From NCBI RefSeq assembly GCF_005239095.1, contig NZ_SZUA01000001.1, forward strand, positions 212,848-276,847: a stretch of DNA of 64,000 nucleotides, read 5' to 3'. The notes under the pieces were generated by a model, which was given only the letters and a program-made list of their open reading frames with translations, ran no database searches and had not been told where the DNA came from. The stretch comes from Luteimonas gilva. GTDB taxonomy: Bacteria > Pseudomonadota > Gammaproteobacteria > Xanthomonadales > Xanthomonadaceae. The first letter of the stretch is position 1. Every line of letters begins with the position of its first letter. Below, piece after piece: positions 33,618-43,313 of this stretch. Made by a program: the position numbers and the translations under genes.

Positions 33618-36521
33618 ATGGCAGGGGGCCTGACACCGCAGCGGGTCGAACGGATGGCCGACGAAGGGCTACTGGCGCAGCTGGGCGTACCGAGTTCCGG
33701 CTTGGCGGGCATGCTGGTCGAAACCCTGCCGACCGGCTCCCGGCTGGTCGTGCGCTGGCGCGACGCCAGCGGCCGCGAGGGCAATGCCGCCACGGCGGGC
33801 GCCGCCCATCTGATGGACCGCTCGGCCCGGCTCCTGGCCGGGGAGGCCGTCACCGCGGCCAGCGACGAAATCCTGGAAACCTGGACCGCCGACGACGAAA
33901 CCCGGATCGCGATCGCCGCGGCCCTGGCCGAAGCTTTGCCGGTCGCCTCGCAACAGGCTTGGCTCGCCTTGGTCCGGCGCACGGTGTCGGCGACGTTGGC
34001 GTCGATCCGGGCGCAGGCGCGGATCGAATCGCTGCAGAAATCCGAACGTCTGCAGCAGGCTTTGTACGAAATCGCCGACCTGGCCGGCTCGGGCCTGGAG
34101 ATGCAGGACATGCTGCGCCGGATCCACAGCGTGGTCGGCCGCCTGATGTACGCGCGCAACTTCTACATCGTGCTGTACGACGACGCGGCGCGCACGCTGC
34201 GCTTCCTGTACTTCGCCGACCAGATCGACGCGTTCAAGTCCGAACCCGACCGCGCGATCCCGATCGGCGACATGCCCAGCAGCCTCACCGTCGGCCTATT
34301 GCTGCACGGCGAGCCGCTGCGCGGGCCTTCGGAAGAAATCCGCGACAAGCTGGGCATCGTGCGCGATCCCGAGCACGGCCCCGACAGCGAAGACTGGCTC
34401 GGCGTGCTGATGCGCCGCGAAGGCCGGGTCAGCGGCGCGATCGTGGTGCAGAGCTACGACCATCCCGCCAGCTACAGCGACGAGGACCGGGTGCTGCTGG
34501 AATTCGTCGCCCAGCACATCCAAACCGCGCTCGACCGCAAGTACGCGCAAGTCGAACTGGAGCGGAGGGTGGGCGAGCGCACCCGCGAACTGCAGCGCGC
34601 CAACGAGGAGCTGCAAGCCGAGATCATCGAGAGGCAGCGCGGCGAGGAGCTGCAGCGGGCGTTGTACAAGATCGCCGAGTTCACCGCGAACGCCGACAGC
34701 CTGGAGCGCTTCTACGCCCAGGCCCATGCCGTGGTCGACGAATTGCTGTACGCACGCAATTTCTACATCGCCATGCTCTCCGCCGACGGCCGCCATCTGG
34801 AATTCCCGTATTCGGTCGACGAGCGCGAAAGCCAGCGCAAGACCCGGCGCCTGTCCTCGGGCCTGACCGAATACGTGCTCGCCACAGGGCAGCCCTTGCT
34901 CGCGCATCGCGCCGACATCGCCACGCTGGAAGCGGAGGGCAAGGTGCGCAGTTTCGGCGAGCAGGCGTACTGCTGGCTCGGCGTGCCGTTGTTTCGCGGA
35001 GAAACCGTGGTCGGCGTGATCACCGTGCAGAGTTACCACGAAGGCGTCGGCTTCACCTTGCGCGACCAAGAACTGATGACTTTCGTCGCCCATCAGATCG
35101 GCAGCAGCCTGCAGCGCAAACTGGCGCAGGACGACCTGAAAGCGGCGCATTTGGAATTAGAACAGCGCGTCGACGAACGCACCCGCGAGCTGGAGGAGAG
35201 CAACCACAAGCTGCTCGCCCAGATCGGCGAGCGCTTGCGCGCGGAGCGGCGCCTGACCCACCAGGCCCTGCACGACGCCTTGACCGGCTTGCCGAACCGC
35301 GCGCATCTGCTCGACCGGATGAACGAGGCGATCGCGCGCGCGATCGACGATCCCGCCTTCAAGTTCGCGGTGCTGTTCCTCGACCTGGACCGCTTCAAAC
35401 TGGTCAACGACAGCGTGGGCCACGCTTCCGGCGACGAGATGCTGGTCGAGGCCGGCAGCCGGATCGTCTCCGCGGTGCGTCCCGACGACGTGGTGGCGCG
35501 GCTGGGCGGCGACGAGTTCGCGGTGCTGGTCGAAGGCGTCGAAGGCGCAGAAGCCGCGGAGAAACTGGCGGCACGCATCCTGCGCGCGCTCGGCGCGCCG
35601 GTGTGGATCGCCGGGCGCGAACTGTTTCCCGCGGCCAGCTTGGGCATCGCCATGTGGCAGCCGCGCTACCGCAGCGGCGAGGAATTGCTGCGCGACGCCG
35701 ATGCCGCCATGTACCGCGCCAAGGCGCTCGGCCGCGGCCGCAGCGCGGTGTTCGACGAGCACATGCGCGAACACGCGATGCGCCTGCTCGATCTGGAAGC
35801 CGATCTGCGCCGCGCCATCAACCGCGACGATTTCGAGCCCTGGTACCAGCCGATCGTGCGCTTGTCCGACAGCAAGGTCATCGGCCACGAGGCGCTGCTG
35901 CGCTGGAACCACGAACAGCGCGGCGTGCTGGCGCCCGGCGATTTCATGGGCCTGGGCGAGGACAGCGGCCTGATCGAGCAGGTCGACTGGATGCTTTATC
36001 AGCAGGTGGCGATGGAGCTTTCGGCCGGCGGCGAAGGCTACGTGTCCGTGAACGTCTCGCCGCGCCATTTCCGCTCCGCCGATTTCGCCGACCGCCTGCT
36101 GCGCATGCTCGACGTATGCGGCGCCGATTCGCGCCGCTTGCGGATCGAAATCACCGAAGTCGCGTTGCTCGACGACGCGCCGCGCGCCTTGCGCATGCTG
36201 CGCACCTTGCGCGACCACGGCGTGCTGGCCCAACTGGACGATTTCGGCACCGGCTTTTCGGCGCTGTCTTACCTGCACAATTTCCCGATCGCCACGCTCA
36301 AGATCGACCGCAGCTTCGTCGCCGGGCTGCACGGCGAATCCAGCCCGGAAAGCATGGCGGTGACGCGCGCGATCCTCGCCCTGGCCAGCGCATTGGGCAT
36401 CGAGACCATCGGCGAGGGCATCGAGACCGATGCGCAACGCTTAGCGTTGCGCGACTTGGGTTGCGAATACGGGCAGGGCTACCTGTTCGGCCATCCCGTG
36501 CCGGCGACGCAACGCGGCTAA
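33618..36521 (+). CDS. GAF-GAF-GGDEF-EAL cyclic-di-GMP protein
   Basis: A 967-residue soluble signalling protein. Two GAF-like domains (about 160-320 and 365-510) share the segment YARNFYI, so they probably arose by duplication. Each is followed by a charged coiled coil (ERRVGERTRELQRANEELQ, EQRVDERTRELEESNHKL). The GGDEF domain (about 545-705) has an intact RLGGDEFAVL at residue 630. The EAL domain (about 720-960) has HEALLRW at 757, plus DDFGTGFSALSYL and LKIDRSFV. Both catalytic motifs look complete, so synthesis, breakdown or both are possible. The start is uncertain; Met13 is an alternative. Confidence 0.92.
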   Translation: MAGGLTPQRVERMADEGLLAQLGVPSSGLAGMLVETLPTGSRLVVRWRDASGREGNAATAGAAHLMDRSARLLAGEAVTAASDEILETWTADDETRIAIAAALAEALPVASQQAWLALVRRTVSATLASIRAQARIESLQKSERLQQALYEIADLAGSGLEMQDMLRRIHSVVGRLMYARNFYIVLYDDAARTLRFLYFADQIDAFKSEPDRAIPIGDMPSSLTVGLLLHGEPLRGPSEEIRDKLGIVRDPEHGPDSEDWLGVLMRREGRVSGAIVVQSYDHPASYSDEDRVLLEFVAQHIQTALDRKYAQVELERRVGERTRELQRANEELQAEIIERQRGEELQRALYKIAEFTANADSLERFYAQAHAVVDELLYARNFYIAMLSADGRHLEFPYSVDERESQRKTRRLSSGLTEYVLATGQPLLAHRADIATLEAEGKVRSFGEQAYCWLGVPLFRGETVVGVITVQSYHEGVGFTLRDQELMTFVAHQIGSSLQRKLAQDDLKAAHLELEQRVDERTRELEESNHKLLAQIGERLRAERRLTHQALHDALTGLPNRAHLLDRMNEAIARAIDDPAFKFAVLFLDLDRFKLVNDSVGHASGDEMLVEAGSRIVSAVRPDDVVARLGGDEFAVLVEGVEGAEAAEKLAARILRALGAPVWIAGRELFPAASLGIAMWQPRYRSGEELLRDADAAMYRAKALGRGRSAVFDEHMREHAMRLLDLEADLRRAINRDDFEPWYQPIVRLSDSKVIGHEALLRWNHEQRGVLAPGDFMGLGEDSGLIEQVDWMLYQQVAMELSAGGEGYVSVNVSPRHFRSADFADRLLRMLDVCGADSRRLRIEITEVALLDDAPRALRMLRTLRDHGVLAQLDDFGTGFSALSYLHNFPIATLKIDRSFVAGLHGESSPESMAVTRAILALASALGIETIGEGIETDAQRLALRDLGCEYGQGYLFGHPVPATQRG

Positions 36522-36528
36522 TCGTTTT

Positions 36529-36604
36529 TGTAGAGTCGAGCCTGCTCGACTGCTTATGCTTCTCGCACACGGTGTAAAGACAGTCGAGCAGGCTCGACTC
36601 TACA
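36529..36604. repeat. Paired GTAGAGTCGAGC palindromes
   Basis: TGTAGAGTCGAGCCTGCTCGACTGC and its complement are separated by about 27 bases, between the convergent GGDEF-EAL and TonB-receptor genes. Same family as 27793-27870. Confidence 0.92.
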
Positions 36605-36638
36605 AGAGCGGCGCAGGCGGACCTGCGCCGCTCTGCGC

Positions 36639-39158
36639 TCAGAACCGGAAATCCAGCCTGGCGTAGTAGCTGCCGCCGTTCATGCCGAACGGCATCGTTT
36701 CCCAGCCGTAGACGAAGCCCAGCTGCGGGAACGGGAAGCCGGCGTTCGGATCCCACTTGCTCGGATAGACGTCGAAAATATTGTTTCCGCCGACGGTCAA
36801 CTTGATCTTGTCGGTGAACTTGTAGGCGACCGCCAGATCGGCCAGCCACTTGCCGTCCGCCTCGTACGGCCCGAAGCCCAGGCCCGAGACTTCGCCGAAA
36901 TAGTTTTCGCGGACGGTGACTTCCCACTTGTCGTCGCTCCAGACGCCCTGCAGCACGTGGTGCTCGCGCGGCTGTCCCTTCTCGATCAGGGTTTCCTGGA
37001 CGGTGCCGAAAATCGACGATTCGGGGATGATCGGCGACTCGGAATGCACGTCGGTGACTTCGGTCTTGTTGAAGTGGAACAGGGCGGTCAGGTTGAGGTT
37101 GCTGCCGTTCTTCAGCTTGTGGCTGGCGTTGGCGACGATGTCCAAACCGGTGGTGCTGGTGTCGATCGCGTTGGTGAAGAACTGCACCACGCCGGCGCGG
37201 AAAGGAGCCAGGGCGCGGGCGATGGGGCAGTTGGTGTTGGTCGGCGTGCAGGGTAGGCCGTCGGTGCCGGTGGACTCGGGGGTGATGCCTTCCGAATAGA
37301 CCAGGCGGTCTTCGATATCGATCCGGAAGATGTCTGCGGTGATCGAGAAATTCTCGATCGGCTTGAAGACGATGCCGAACGATTTGCTGAAGGAGGTTTC
37401 TTCCTTCAGCGCCGGAATGCCGAGCGCGCGGGCCACGTCGCTGTTGTTGCGCGCGGTCAGCACTTCGGTCAGCACGCCGCCGTTGAGGTTGGTCGACACC
37501 TGGCTGAAGAAGGCCTGCTGCACGCTGGGCGCGCGGAAGCCGGTGGAGATCGTGCCGCGGAAAGCGAACACGTCGTTGGCGTCGTAGCGCAGCGAGAGCT
37601 TGCCCTTGGTGGTATTGCCGAAGTCGGAGTAGTCCTCGTAGCGCACGGCCGCGCCCAGCAACAGCTTCTGGGTCAGGTTGGTTTCGGCGTCGAGATAGAC
37701 CGCCATGCTGCGGCGTCCGTCGTCGACTTCGGTGGCCGGCGTGAAGCCGGGGAAGCCTTGGGTGCCCGAGGACGCCGGATCGCCGGTCTGGCCGAAGATC
37801 GGCACGCTGGGATCGTTGGTGCGGCCGTAGGTGTAGGACACCGGATCGCCCGCTTCCATCAAATACTGGTCCTTGCGCCACTCGAAGCCGGTGGCCAAGT
37901 ACAGCGGATTGCCGTTGAAGCCGGGCACTTGCCCGCTGAAATCCAGGTTGAAGGTCGTCTGCCGGAATTCGAGCGCGCCGGTGTCGGCCGAGGTCGGCGT
38001 TTCGGCGTAGATGCCGCCGCCGGGCTTGGGTTCGTAGTACCAACTCACGTTGGCGGTGCTGCGTTCCTCGAAGGCGAATTTGTTGCGGCCGTGGTTGATC
38101 GAAACGTCCCAGTCCCAGTCGTCGCTCAGCGGGCCGCGATAACCGACCGCGAGCGAAGCGTCGTCGACCGTGGTGATGATGTTGGGCAGGAAGCCGTCGG
38201 GGTAGATCTGCGGAATGGTGCGATTGTCGTGCGGGCCGCGGTAGAAGCCGAACGAATCGCCTTCGCGCTGCGACAGGCCGCCGAACCAGTACAGCGCGCC
38301 GGCGCCGATCGGGTATTCGCCGTTCATCCATAAATACGCGTCTTTGGTGTCGGCGTCGCCCAGGTGCAGCTTGACGTCGCGGCGGCCGGCGTCGAACTGC
38401 GCCTGGTCGTACCAGCCCAGCAGGTTGGTGGTCGCCTTGCCGGCGCGGTTGGTCTCGCCGCGGTCGCGGTATTCGGCGGTGAGGTTGATGAAGCCGCTGT
38501 CGCCGAGCGCGAAGCCGGTGTTGACCGAGCCGTGCAGCACGCGCCCGTCGCCCTTGAAGGTTTCGCCGCCCATGATCGACACGTCGGTGTGGTCGGTCTG
38601 GTTCTTGAGGATGATGTTGATGACGCCGGCGATGGCGTCGGAACCGTATTGCGCCGCGGCGCCGTCGCGCAGCACTTCGATGCGCTCGATCGCCGAGACC
38701 GGAATGGCGTTGAGGTCGGTGCCTGCGGAGCCGCGGGCGATGGTCTGCTGCACATTCACCAGCGCCTGCTGGTGGCGGCGCTTGCCGTTCACCAGCACCA
38801 GCACCTGGTCGGGGCCCAGCGCGCGCAGCGTGGCCGGACGCATGACGTCGGTGCCGTCGCTGACCGTGGTGCGCGAGAAGTTGAAGCTCGGCTCCAGCAG
38901 TTGCAGCGCTTGGCCGACTTCCATCGCGCCGGTATTGGCCAATTCCTCTTGGCCGATGATGTCCACGGGTGCGGCGGTCTCTTCCGCGGTGCGGCCTTGC
39001 ACGCGCGAACCGGTGACGGTAACGGCCTCGAGCTGGGTCGGTTTGGTGCGGGCGGTTTCGGGGGTGTCCTGAGCGTAGGCCGGCAACGCCAGCGCGGCCG
39101 CGAGGGCGACCGGCAAGGCGGCGAGGGTAGGTGCAACGAAATGGCGGGAGCTGGGCAT
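36639..39158 (-). CDS. TonB-dependent outer-membrane receptor
   Basis: An 839-residue protein. A signal peptide ends at AYAQ (about residue 30). The plug domain begins with LEAVTVTGSRV and includes EVLRDGAAAQYGSDAIAGVINI. The beta-barrel follows and ends in YYARLDFRF with the terminal phenylalanine needed for outer-membrane assembly. No TonB box can be fixed exactly. The substrate is unknown; there are no iron or sugar genes next to it. I use the ATG at 39158, preceded by GAGGA. It is divergent from the type I secretion operon across a 540-base gap. Confidence 0.92.
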   Translation of the reverse strand: MPSSRHFVAPTLAALPVALAAALALPAYAQDTPETARTKPTQLEAVTVTGSRVQGRTAEETAAPVDIIGQEELANTGAMEVGQALQLLEPSFNFSRTTVSDGTDVMRPATLRALGPDQVLVLVNGKRRHQQALVNVQQTIARGSAGTDLNAIPVSAIERIEVLRDGAAAQYGSDAIAGVINIILKNQTDHTDVSIMGGETFKGDGRVLHGSVNTGFALGDSGFINLTAEYRDRGETNRAGKATTNLLGWYDQAQFDAGRRDVKLHLGDADTKDAYLWMNGEYPIGAGALYWFGGLSQREGDSFGFYRGPHDNRTIPQIYPDGFLPNIITTVDDASLAVGYRGPLSDDWDWDVSINHGRNKFAFEERSTANVSWYYEPKPGGGIYAETPTSADTGALEFRQTTFNLDFSGQVPGFNGNPLYLATGFEWRKDQYLMEAGDPVSYTYGRTNDPSVPIFGQTGDPASSGTQGFPGFTPATEVDDGRRSMAVYLDAETNLTQKLLLGAAVRYEDYSDFGNTTKGKLSLRYDANDVFAFRGTISTGFRAPSVQQAFFSQVSTNLNGGVLTEVLTARNNSDVARALGIPALKEETSFSKSFGIVFKPIENFSITADIFRIDIEDRLVYSEGITPESTGTDGLPCTPTNTNCPIARALAPFRAGVVQFFTNAIDTSTTGLDIVANASHKLKNGSNLNLTALFHFNKTEVTDVHSESPIIPESSIFGTVQETLIEKGQPREHHVLQGVWSDDKWEVTVRENYFGEVSGLGFGPYEADGKWLADLAVAYKFTDKIKLTVGGNNIFDVYPSKWDPNAGFPFPQLGFVYGWETMPFGMNGGSYYARLDFRF

Positions 39159-39700
39159 CGGGGAATCCTCATGTCGGTCGTGAAAAGCGCAGCCCCTGCC
39201 CGCATCCGATGCATCGGGCCACGCCTGCTTTTCCGGATCCCCCGTCACCAGGTTGTAACACTCCGTTCCACGGGTGGGAAACCGGAAATCTCGGGTGCAA
39301 ACGGTTACAAGCCCCTGTCGCCCACCCCGAAACGATGAAATGTGAAATCGGCAGCACTTCGCCGATGCAGCCGAGCCGTACGCAAGAAGAAGGAGTGGTT
39401 CCGGCCGATGAAGGTCAGGGACGCGGTCGGAGGTCGGTTCTGGCTCCGGTCTGAGGCGGCACTCACAGGACGGATGGCTGTCGGGCACGGCGGCAACCGA
39501 CGGGCATGCATTCGGCGTTCCGGATTTCGTCCGCTCGCGTGTCTGCGTATGGGCGGCCTGCCGGATCGATGGAGGCAGGGCGCGACAGGATGTGTCGAAC
39601 GGTACGCAGCACGGTGCGAACAGGGTTTACGGTTTCCCCGAAAGGGGTATGATTTTTTAGTGCGCCATCAGGAAGGCGCCTTTGGCATCGGGGGGATGCT
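39159..39700. other. 540-base divergent control region, no gene
   Basis: This stretch separates the TonB receptor from the secretion operon. Several reading frames cross it, but none has family features or a ribosome site. The only clear signals I see are the promoter-like sequence at 39626-39653 with the CCCCGAAAGGGG hairpin inside it. Confidence 0.55.
39626..39653 (+). promoter_or_regulatory. Likely sigma-70 promoter of the type I secretion/RTX operon
   Basis: TTTACG (39626-39631), a 16-base spacer and TATGAT (39648-39653). The spacer holds the small hairpin CCCCGAAAGGGG (39636-39647). An expected start near 39660 leaves about a 40-base leader before the GTG of the first gene. The -10 is a near-consensus match; the -35 matches four of six. 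Confidence 0.5.
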
Positions 39701-41893
39701 GTGCAGGGGGAACAAGAACCAGGGACGGTGGCGGACGTAGAGTCCGCCGTCGCAGGAGACGATGCGCTGGCCTGTTTCGTGGCGCTGCTGGGCTATTTGG
39801 GCAAGCCCGCCGATCCGGATCAACTTCGTTATTTGTTGGGCAAGGGCGGCGCTGCTCCCGAGCCCCAGGACTTGCTGCGCCTGGCCAAGAAGCTGGACGT
39901 CAAGGCGCGCCTGGTCGACGCTGCGCCCGCGAAGCTCGATCGCCATCCGCTGCCCGCGATCGCCTTGCTGTCCAGCGGCCGCTACACGCTGCTGCTGAAA
40001 GCCGACGACCGGCAGGTGCTGGTTTTCGACCCCTCGCACGAACGCCCGGTCGCGATGGCGCGCGAGGAATTCGCCGAAGGCTACGCCGGCAAGCTGATTT
40101 TGATGACCACCCGCGAGCGCGTGGCCGGCGCCGCGCGCGCTTTCGACATCAGCTGGTTCATTCCGGCCCTGGTCAAATACCGGCGCCTGCTGCGCGACGT
40201 GCTGCTGGCTTCGTTCTTCCTGCAGATATTGGCGCTGATCACGCCGCTGTTCTTCCAGGTGGTGATCGACAAGGTGCTGGTGCACAAGGGCATCACCACG
40301 CTCGAAGTGCTGGCCATCGGCCTGCTCGTCGTTTCGCTGTTCGACGTGATGATGGGCGGCTTGCGCACCTACCTGTTCTCGCACACCACCAGCCGCGTCG
40401 ACGCCGAACTCGGCTCGAAACTGTTCTCGCACTTGACCCATCTGCCGCTGGCCTATTTCCAGGCGCGCCGGGTCGGCGATTCGGTGGCGCGCGTGCGCGA
40501 ACTGGAAACCATCCGCGAATTCCTCACCTCGTCCGCGCAGACGGTGGTGCTGGACCTGTTCTTCGCGATCGTGTTCCTCGCCGTGATGTGGCTCTACAGC
40601 CCGGCGCTGCTGCTGGTGGTGCTGATCACGTTGCCGTTGTACGCGATCGTGGTGGCGGTGGTCGGACCGATGCTGCGGCGCCGGTTGGACGAGAAGTTCA
40701 TCCGCGGCGCCGAGAACCAATCGTTCCTGGTGGAAGCCGTCACCGGCGTGGAAACGCTGAAGGCGATGGCGGTCGAACCGCAGATGCAGAACCGCTGGGA
40801 GCGGCAGCTGGCGGGCTATATCCAGTCCAGCTTCAAGGCGCGGATGATCGCCAATTGGGGCTCGCAGGCGATCCAGCTGATCCATAAACTCGCCACTGTC
40901 GCGCTGCTGTTCTTCGGCGCGCGCTTGGTCATCGGCGGCAAGCTCACCGTCGGCGAATTGGTCGCGTTCAACATGCTGGCGGGGCAGGTGGCCGGTCCGG
41001 TGCTGCGTTTGGCGCAATTGGCGCAAGATTTCCAGCAAGCGCGGATCGCGGTGGACCGGCTGGGCGACATCCTCAATTCGCCCGCCGAACCGACGGTGTC
41101 GCCATCGCGCGCCAGCTTGCCCGACATGGAAGGCAGGATCAGCCTGGAGCGGATCGGCTTCCGTTACCGGCCCGACGGCCCCGAGATTCTCAGCGACGTC
41201 AGCCTGGAGGTGACTCCGGGCGAGATCATCGGCGTGGTCGGGCCTTCCGGTTCGGGCAAATCCACGCTGACCAAACTGATCCAGCGCTTGCACACGCCCG
41301 AGCGCGGACGCGTGCTGGTGGACGGCGTCGATCTGTCGATGGTCGATCCGTCCTGGCTGCGCCGCCAGGTCGGCGTGGTGTTGCAGGAAAGCCTGCTGTT
41401 CAACCGCAGCGTGCGCGAAAACATCGCTTTGGCCGATCCGGCGATGCCGATGCCGAAAGTGATCGAAGCGGCGAAGCTGGCCGGCGCGCACGACTTCATC
41501 CTGGAATTGCCGGAAGCCTACGACACGCCGATCGACGAGCGCGGCGGCAACCTGTCCGGCGGGCAGCGCCAGCGCATCGCAATCGCGCGGGCGCTGGCGA
41601 CCGATCCGCGCATCCTCATCTTCGACGAGGCGACCTCGGCGCTGGACGCGGAGAGCGAGGAGATCGTGCAGACGAACCTGCGCCAGATGGCCGCGGGCCG
41701 CACGGTGATCATCATCGCGCACCGGCTTTCGGCGGTGCGCTTGGCGAACCGGATCGTCACCTTGGAGCGCGGCCGCATCGTCGAAGCCGGCACGCACGAG
41801 GAGCTGCTGCGCAGCGGCGGGCGCTATGCGTCGCTCTACACCAAGCAAATGGGATTGCCGGCGCCCGCGCCGGCGATGGGAAAGTTGTCCTGA
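39701..41893 (+). CDS. hlyB: Type I secretion ABC transporter, HlyB type
   Basis: A 730-residue inner-membrane exporter ATPase. An N-terminal C39-like domain (about 20-140) lacks the catalytic cysteine in the DCG position (it reads DDALACF), as in HlyB, where this domain binds RTX substrate instead of cutting it. The membrane domain has segments nearly identical to HlyB (FFQVVIDKVLVHKG, GLRTYLFSHTTSR, YFQARRVGDSVARVRELE). Walker A is GPSGSGKST, signature LSGGQRQRIAIARALA, Walker B ILIFDEATSALD. The start is GTG, after a G-rich stretch. No TolC gene is in the window. Confidence 0.95.
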   Translation: MQGEQEPGTVADVESAVAGDDALACFVALLGYLGKPADPDQLRYLLGKGGAAPEPQDLLRLAKKLDVKARLVDAAPAKLDRHPLPAIALLSSGRYTLLLKADDRQVLVFDPSHERPVAMAREEFAEGYAGKLILMTTRERVAGAARAFDISWFIPALVKYRRLLRDVLLASFFLQILALITPLFFQVVIDKVLVHKGITTLEVLAIGLLVVSLFDVMMGGLRTYLFSHTTSRVDAELGSKLFSHLTHLPLAYFQARRVGDSVARVRELETIREFLTSSAQTVVLDLFFAIVFLAVMWLYSPALLLVVLITLPLYAIVVAVVGPMLRRRLDEKFIRGAENQSFLVEAVTGVETLKAMAVEPQMQNRWERQLAGYIQSSFKARMIANWGSQAIQLIHKLATVALLFFGARLVIGGKLTVGELVAFNMLAGQVAGPVLRLAQLAQDFQQARIAVDRLGDILNSPAEPTVSPSRASLPDMEGRISLERIGFRYRPDGPEILSDVSLEVTPGEIIGVVGPSGSGKSTLTKLIQRLHTPERGRVLVDGVDLSMVDPSWLRRQVGVVLQESLLFNRSVRENIALADPAMPMPKVIEAAKLAGAHDFILELPEAYDTPIDERGGNLSGGQRQRIAIARALATDPRILIFDEATSALDAESEEIVQTNLRQMAAGRTVIIIAHRLSAVRLANRIVTLERGRIVEAGTHEELLRSGGRYASLYTKQMGLPAPAPAMGKLS

Positions 41894-41915
41894 CACCGGC
41901 ATAAGGCGCGCAAGG

Positions 41916-43313
41916 ATGTGGGAAGGCGTTAAACGGCATTGGGGAGTGCTGCGCGAAAGTTTGCGGCTGGATCGCGAACAGGCGGGCAGCCGCGCGGCCA
42001 CGGCGGAAACCGAGTTTCTGCCGGCGGCTTTGGAAATACTGGAGACGCCGCCCAATCCGGCCGGCCGCGCCGTGCTGTGGGCGCTGATCGCGTTCCTGGC
42101 GCTTGCGTTGATTTGGGCGTGCCTGGGCAAGATCGACATGGTCGCTTCGGCCAGCGGCAAGGTCACGCCGCGCGGCAGCGTGAAGACCATCCAGCCTTCG
42201 GACTACGGCGTGGTGCGCGCGATCCACGTCGTGGAAGGACAAGGCGTAGTCGCCGGACAGCCTTTGATCGAACTGGATCCCACGGTCAGCAAGGCCGAGG
42301 TCGAACAGGCGCGCCAGGCGCTGATCACCGCCGAGATCGACGTAGCCCGAACCCGCGCCCTGGTCGACTACGCCTCCGGCAAGGGCAATACCTTCCGCGC
42401 GCCGCCGGAGGCGCCGGCGCCGATCGCCGAAATACAAGCGGCTTTGGTGCAAGCCAAGATCCGCGAATACGAAACCTCGCGCGCGGGTTTGCGCCAGGAG
42501 CTCGCCCAGCGCCACGGCGACGCAGGCATGGTCGCAGCCGAAGTGGCCAAGCTCGAAGAGCAGTTGCCCTTGGTCACCGACCAGCACGCCAAGCTCGAAT
42601 CCCTGAGCAAGAACGACTACGTGCCCAAGCTGCAGGTGTCGGAAGTGAAGGAGCGCCTGGTGGGCATGCGCCAGGATCTGGCGATCCGGCGCGAAGAAAG
42701 CGCCAAATCGCGCGCCGGCGAGCGCGCCGTGGTCGAACAATTGGGCAAGACCGAAAGCGAATTCGCGCGCGAAGCGCTGGATGCGCTGACCGAAGCCGAA
42801 GCGGCCCGCGCCCTGCGCAGCGAGGAACTGAAGAAGGCGAACGAAAAGGCCGGTCGCACGGTGCTGTCCGCGCCGGTGGCCGGCGTCGTGCAGCAGTTGC
42901 AGGTGCACACGATCGGCGGCGTGGTCAAACCCGCCGATCCGCTGATGGTGGTGGTGCCCAACGACGGCGAGCTGATCGTCGATGCGATGGTGCCCAACAA
43001 GGACGCCGGCTTCATCCATGCCGGCCAGCCGGTCGAAGTGAAGCTCGAAGCGTATCCGTTCACCCGCTACGGCGTGGTCAACGGCGTGGTTGAACATATC
43101 GGCCGCGACGCCGTGCAGACCGAGAAGGAAGGGCTGCTTTATCCGGCGCGCGTGCGCCTGCAGCAAGCGTGGATCGAGATCGGCGGCAAGCGTACGCCGC
43201 TCGCGCCGGGTTTGGCCGCGACCGCGGAGATCAAGACCGGCGATCGCCGCATCATCGAATACCTGCTGTCGCCGTTGGCCCGGCGCGTACAGGAAGCGGG
43301 GCGGGAGCGGTGA
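41916..43313 (+). CDS. hlyD: Type I secretion membrane-fusion protein, HlyD type
   Basis: A 465-residue periplasmic adaptor linking the ABC exporter to TolC. It has one transmembrane helix (ALIAFLALALIWACLG, about 60-75), a barrel/lipoyl part (GKVTPRGSVKTIQPSDYGVV, HVVEGQGVVAGQPLIELDP), a long coiled-coil hairpin (about 125-315) and the C-terminal barrel (LSAPVAGVVQQLQVHTIGG, VEVKLEAYPFTRYG). It lies 22 bases after hlyB. The stop overlaps the next gene (GTGA), which suggests coupled translation. Confidence 0.95.
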   Translation: MWEGVKRHWGVLRESLRLDREQAGSRAATAETEFLPAALEILETPPNPAGRAVLWALIAFLALALIWACLGKIDMVASASGKVTPRGSVKTIQPSDYGVVRAIHVVEGQGVVAGQPLIELDPTVSKAEVEQARQALITAEIDVARTRALVDYASGKGNTFRAPPEAPAPIAEIQAALVQAKIREYETSRAGLRQELAQRHGDAGMVAAEVAKLEEQLPLVTDQHAKLESLSKNDYVPKLQVSEVKERLVGMRQDLAIRREESAKSRAGERAVVEQLGKTESEFAREALDALTEAEAARALRSEELKKANEKAGRTVLSAPVAGVVQQLQVHTIGGVVKPADPLMVVVPNDGELIVDAMVPNKDAGFIHAGQPVEVKLEAYPFTRYGVVNGVVEHIGRDAVQTEKEGLLYPARVRLQQAWIEIGGKRTPLAPGLAATAEIKTGDRRIIEYLLSPLARRVQEAGRER

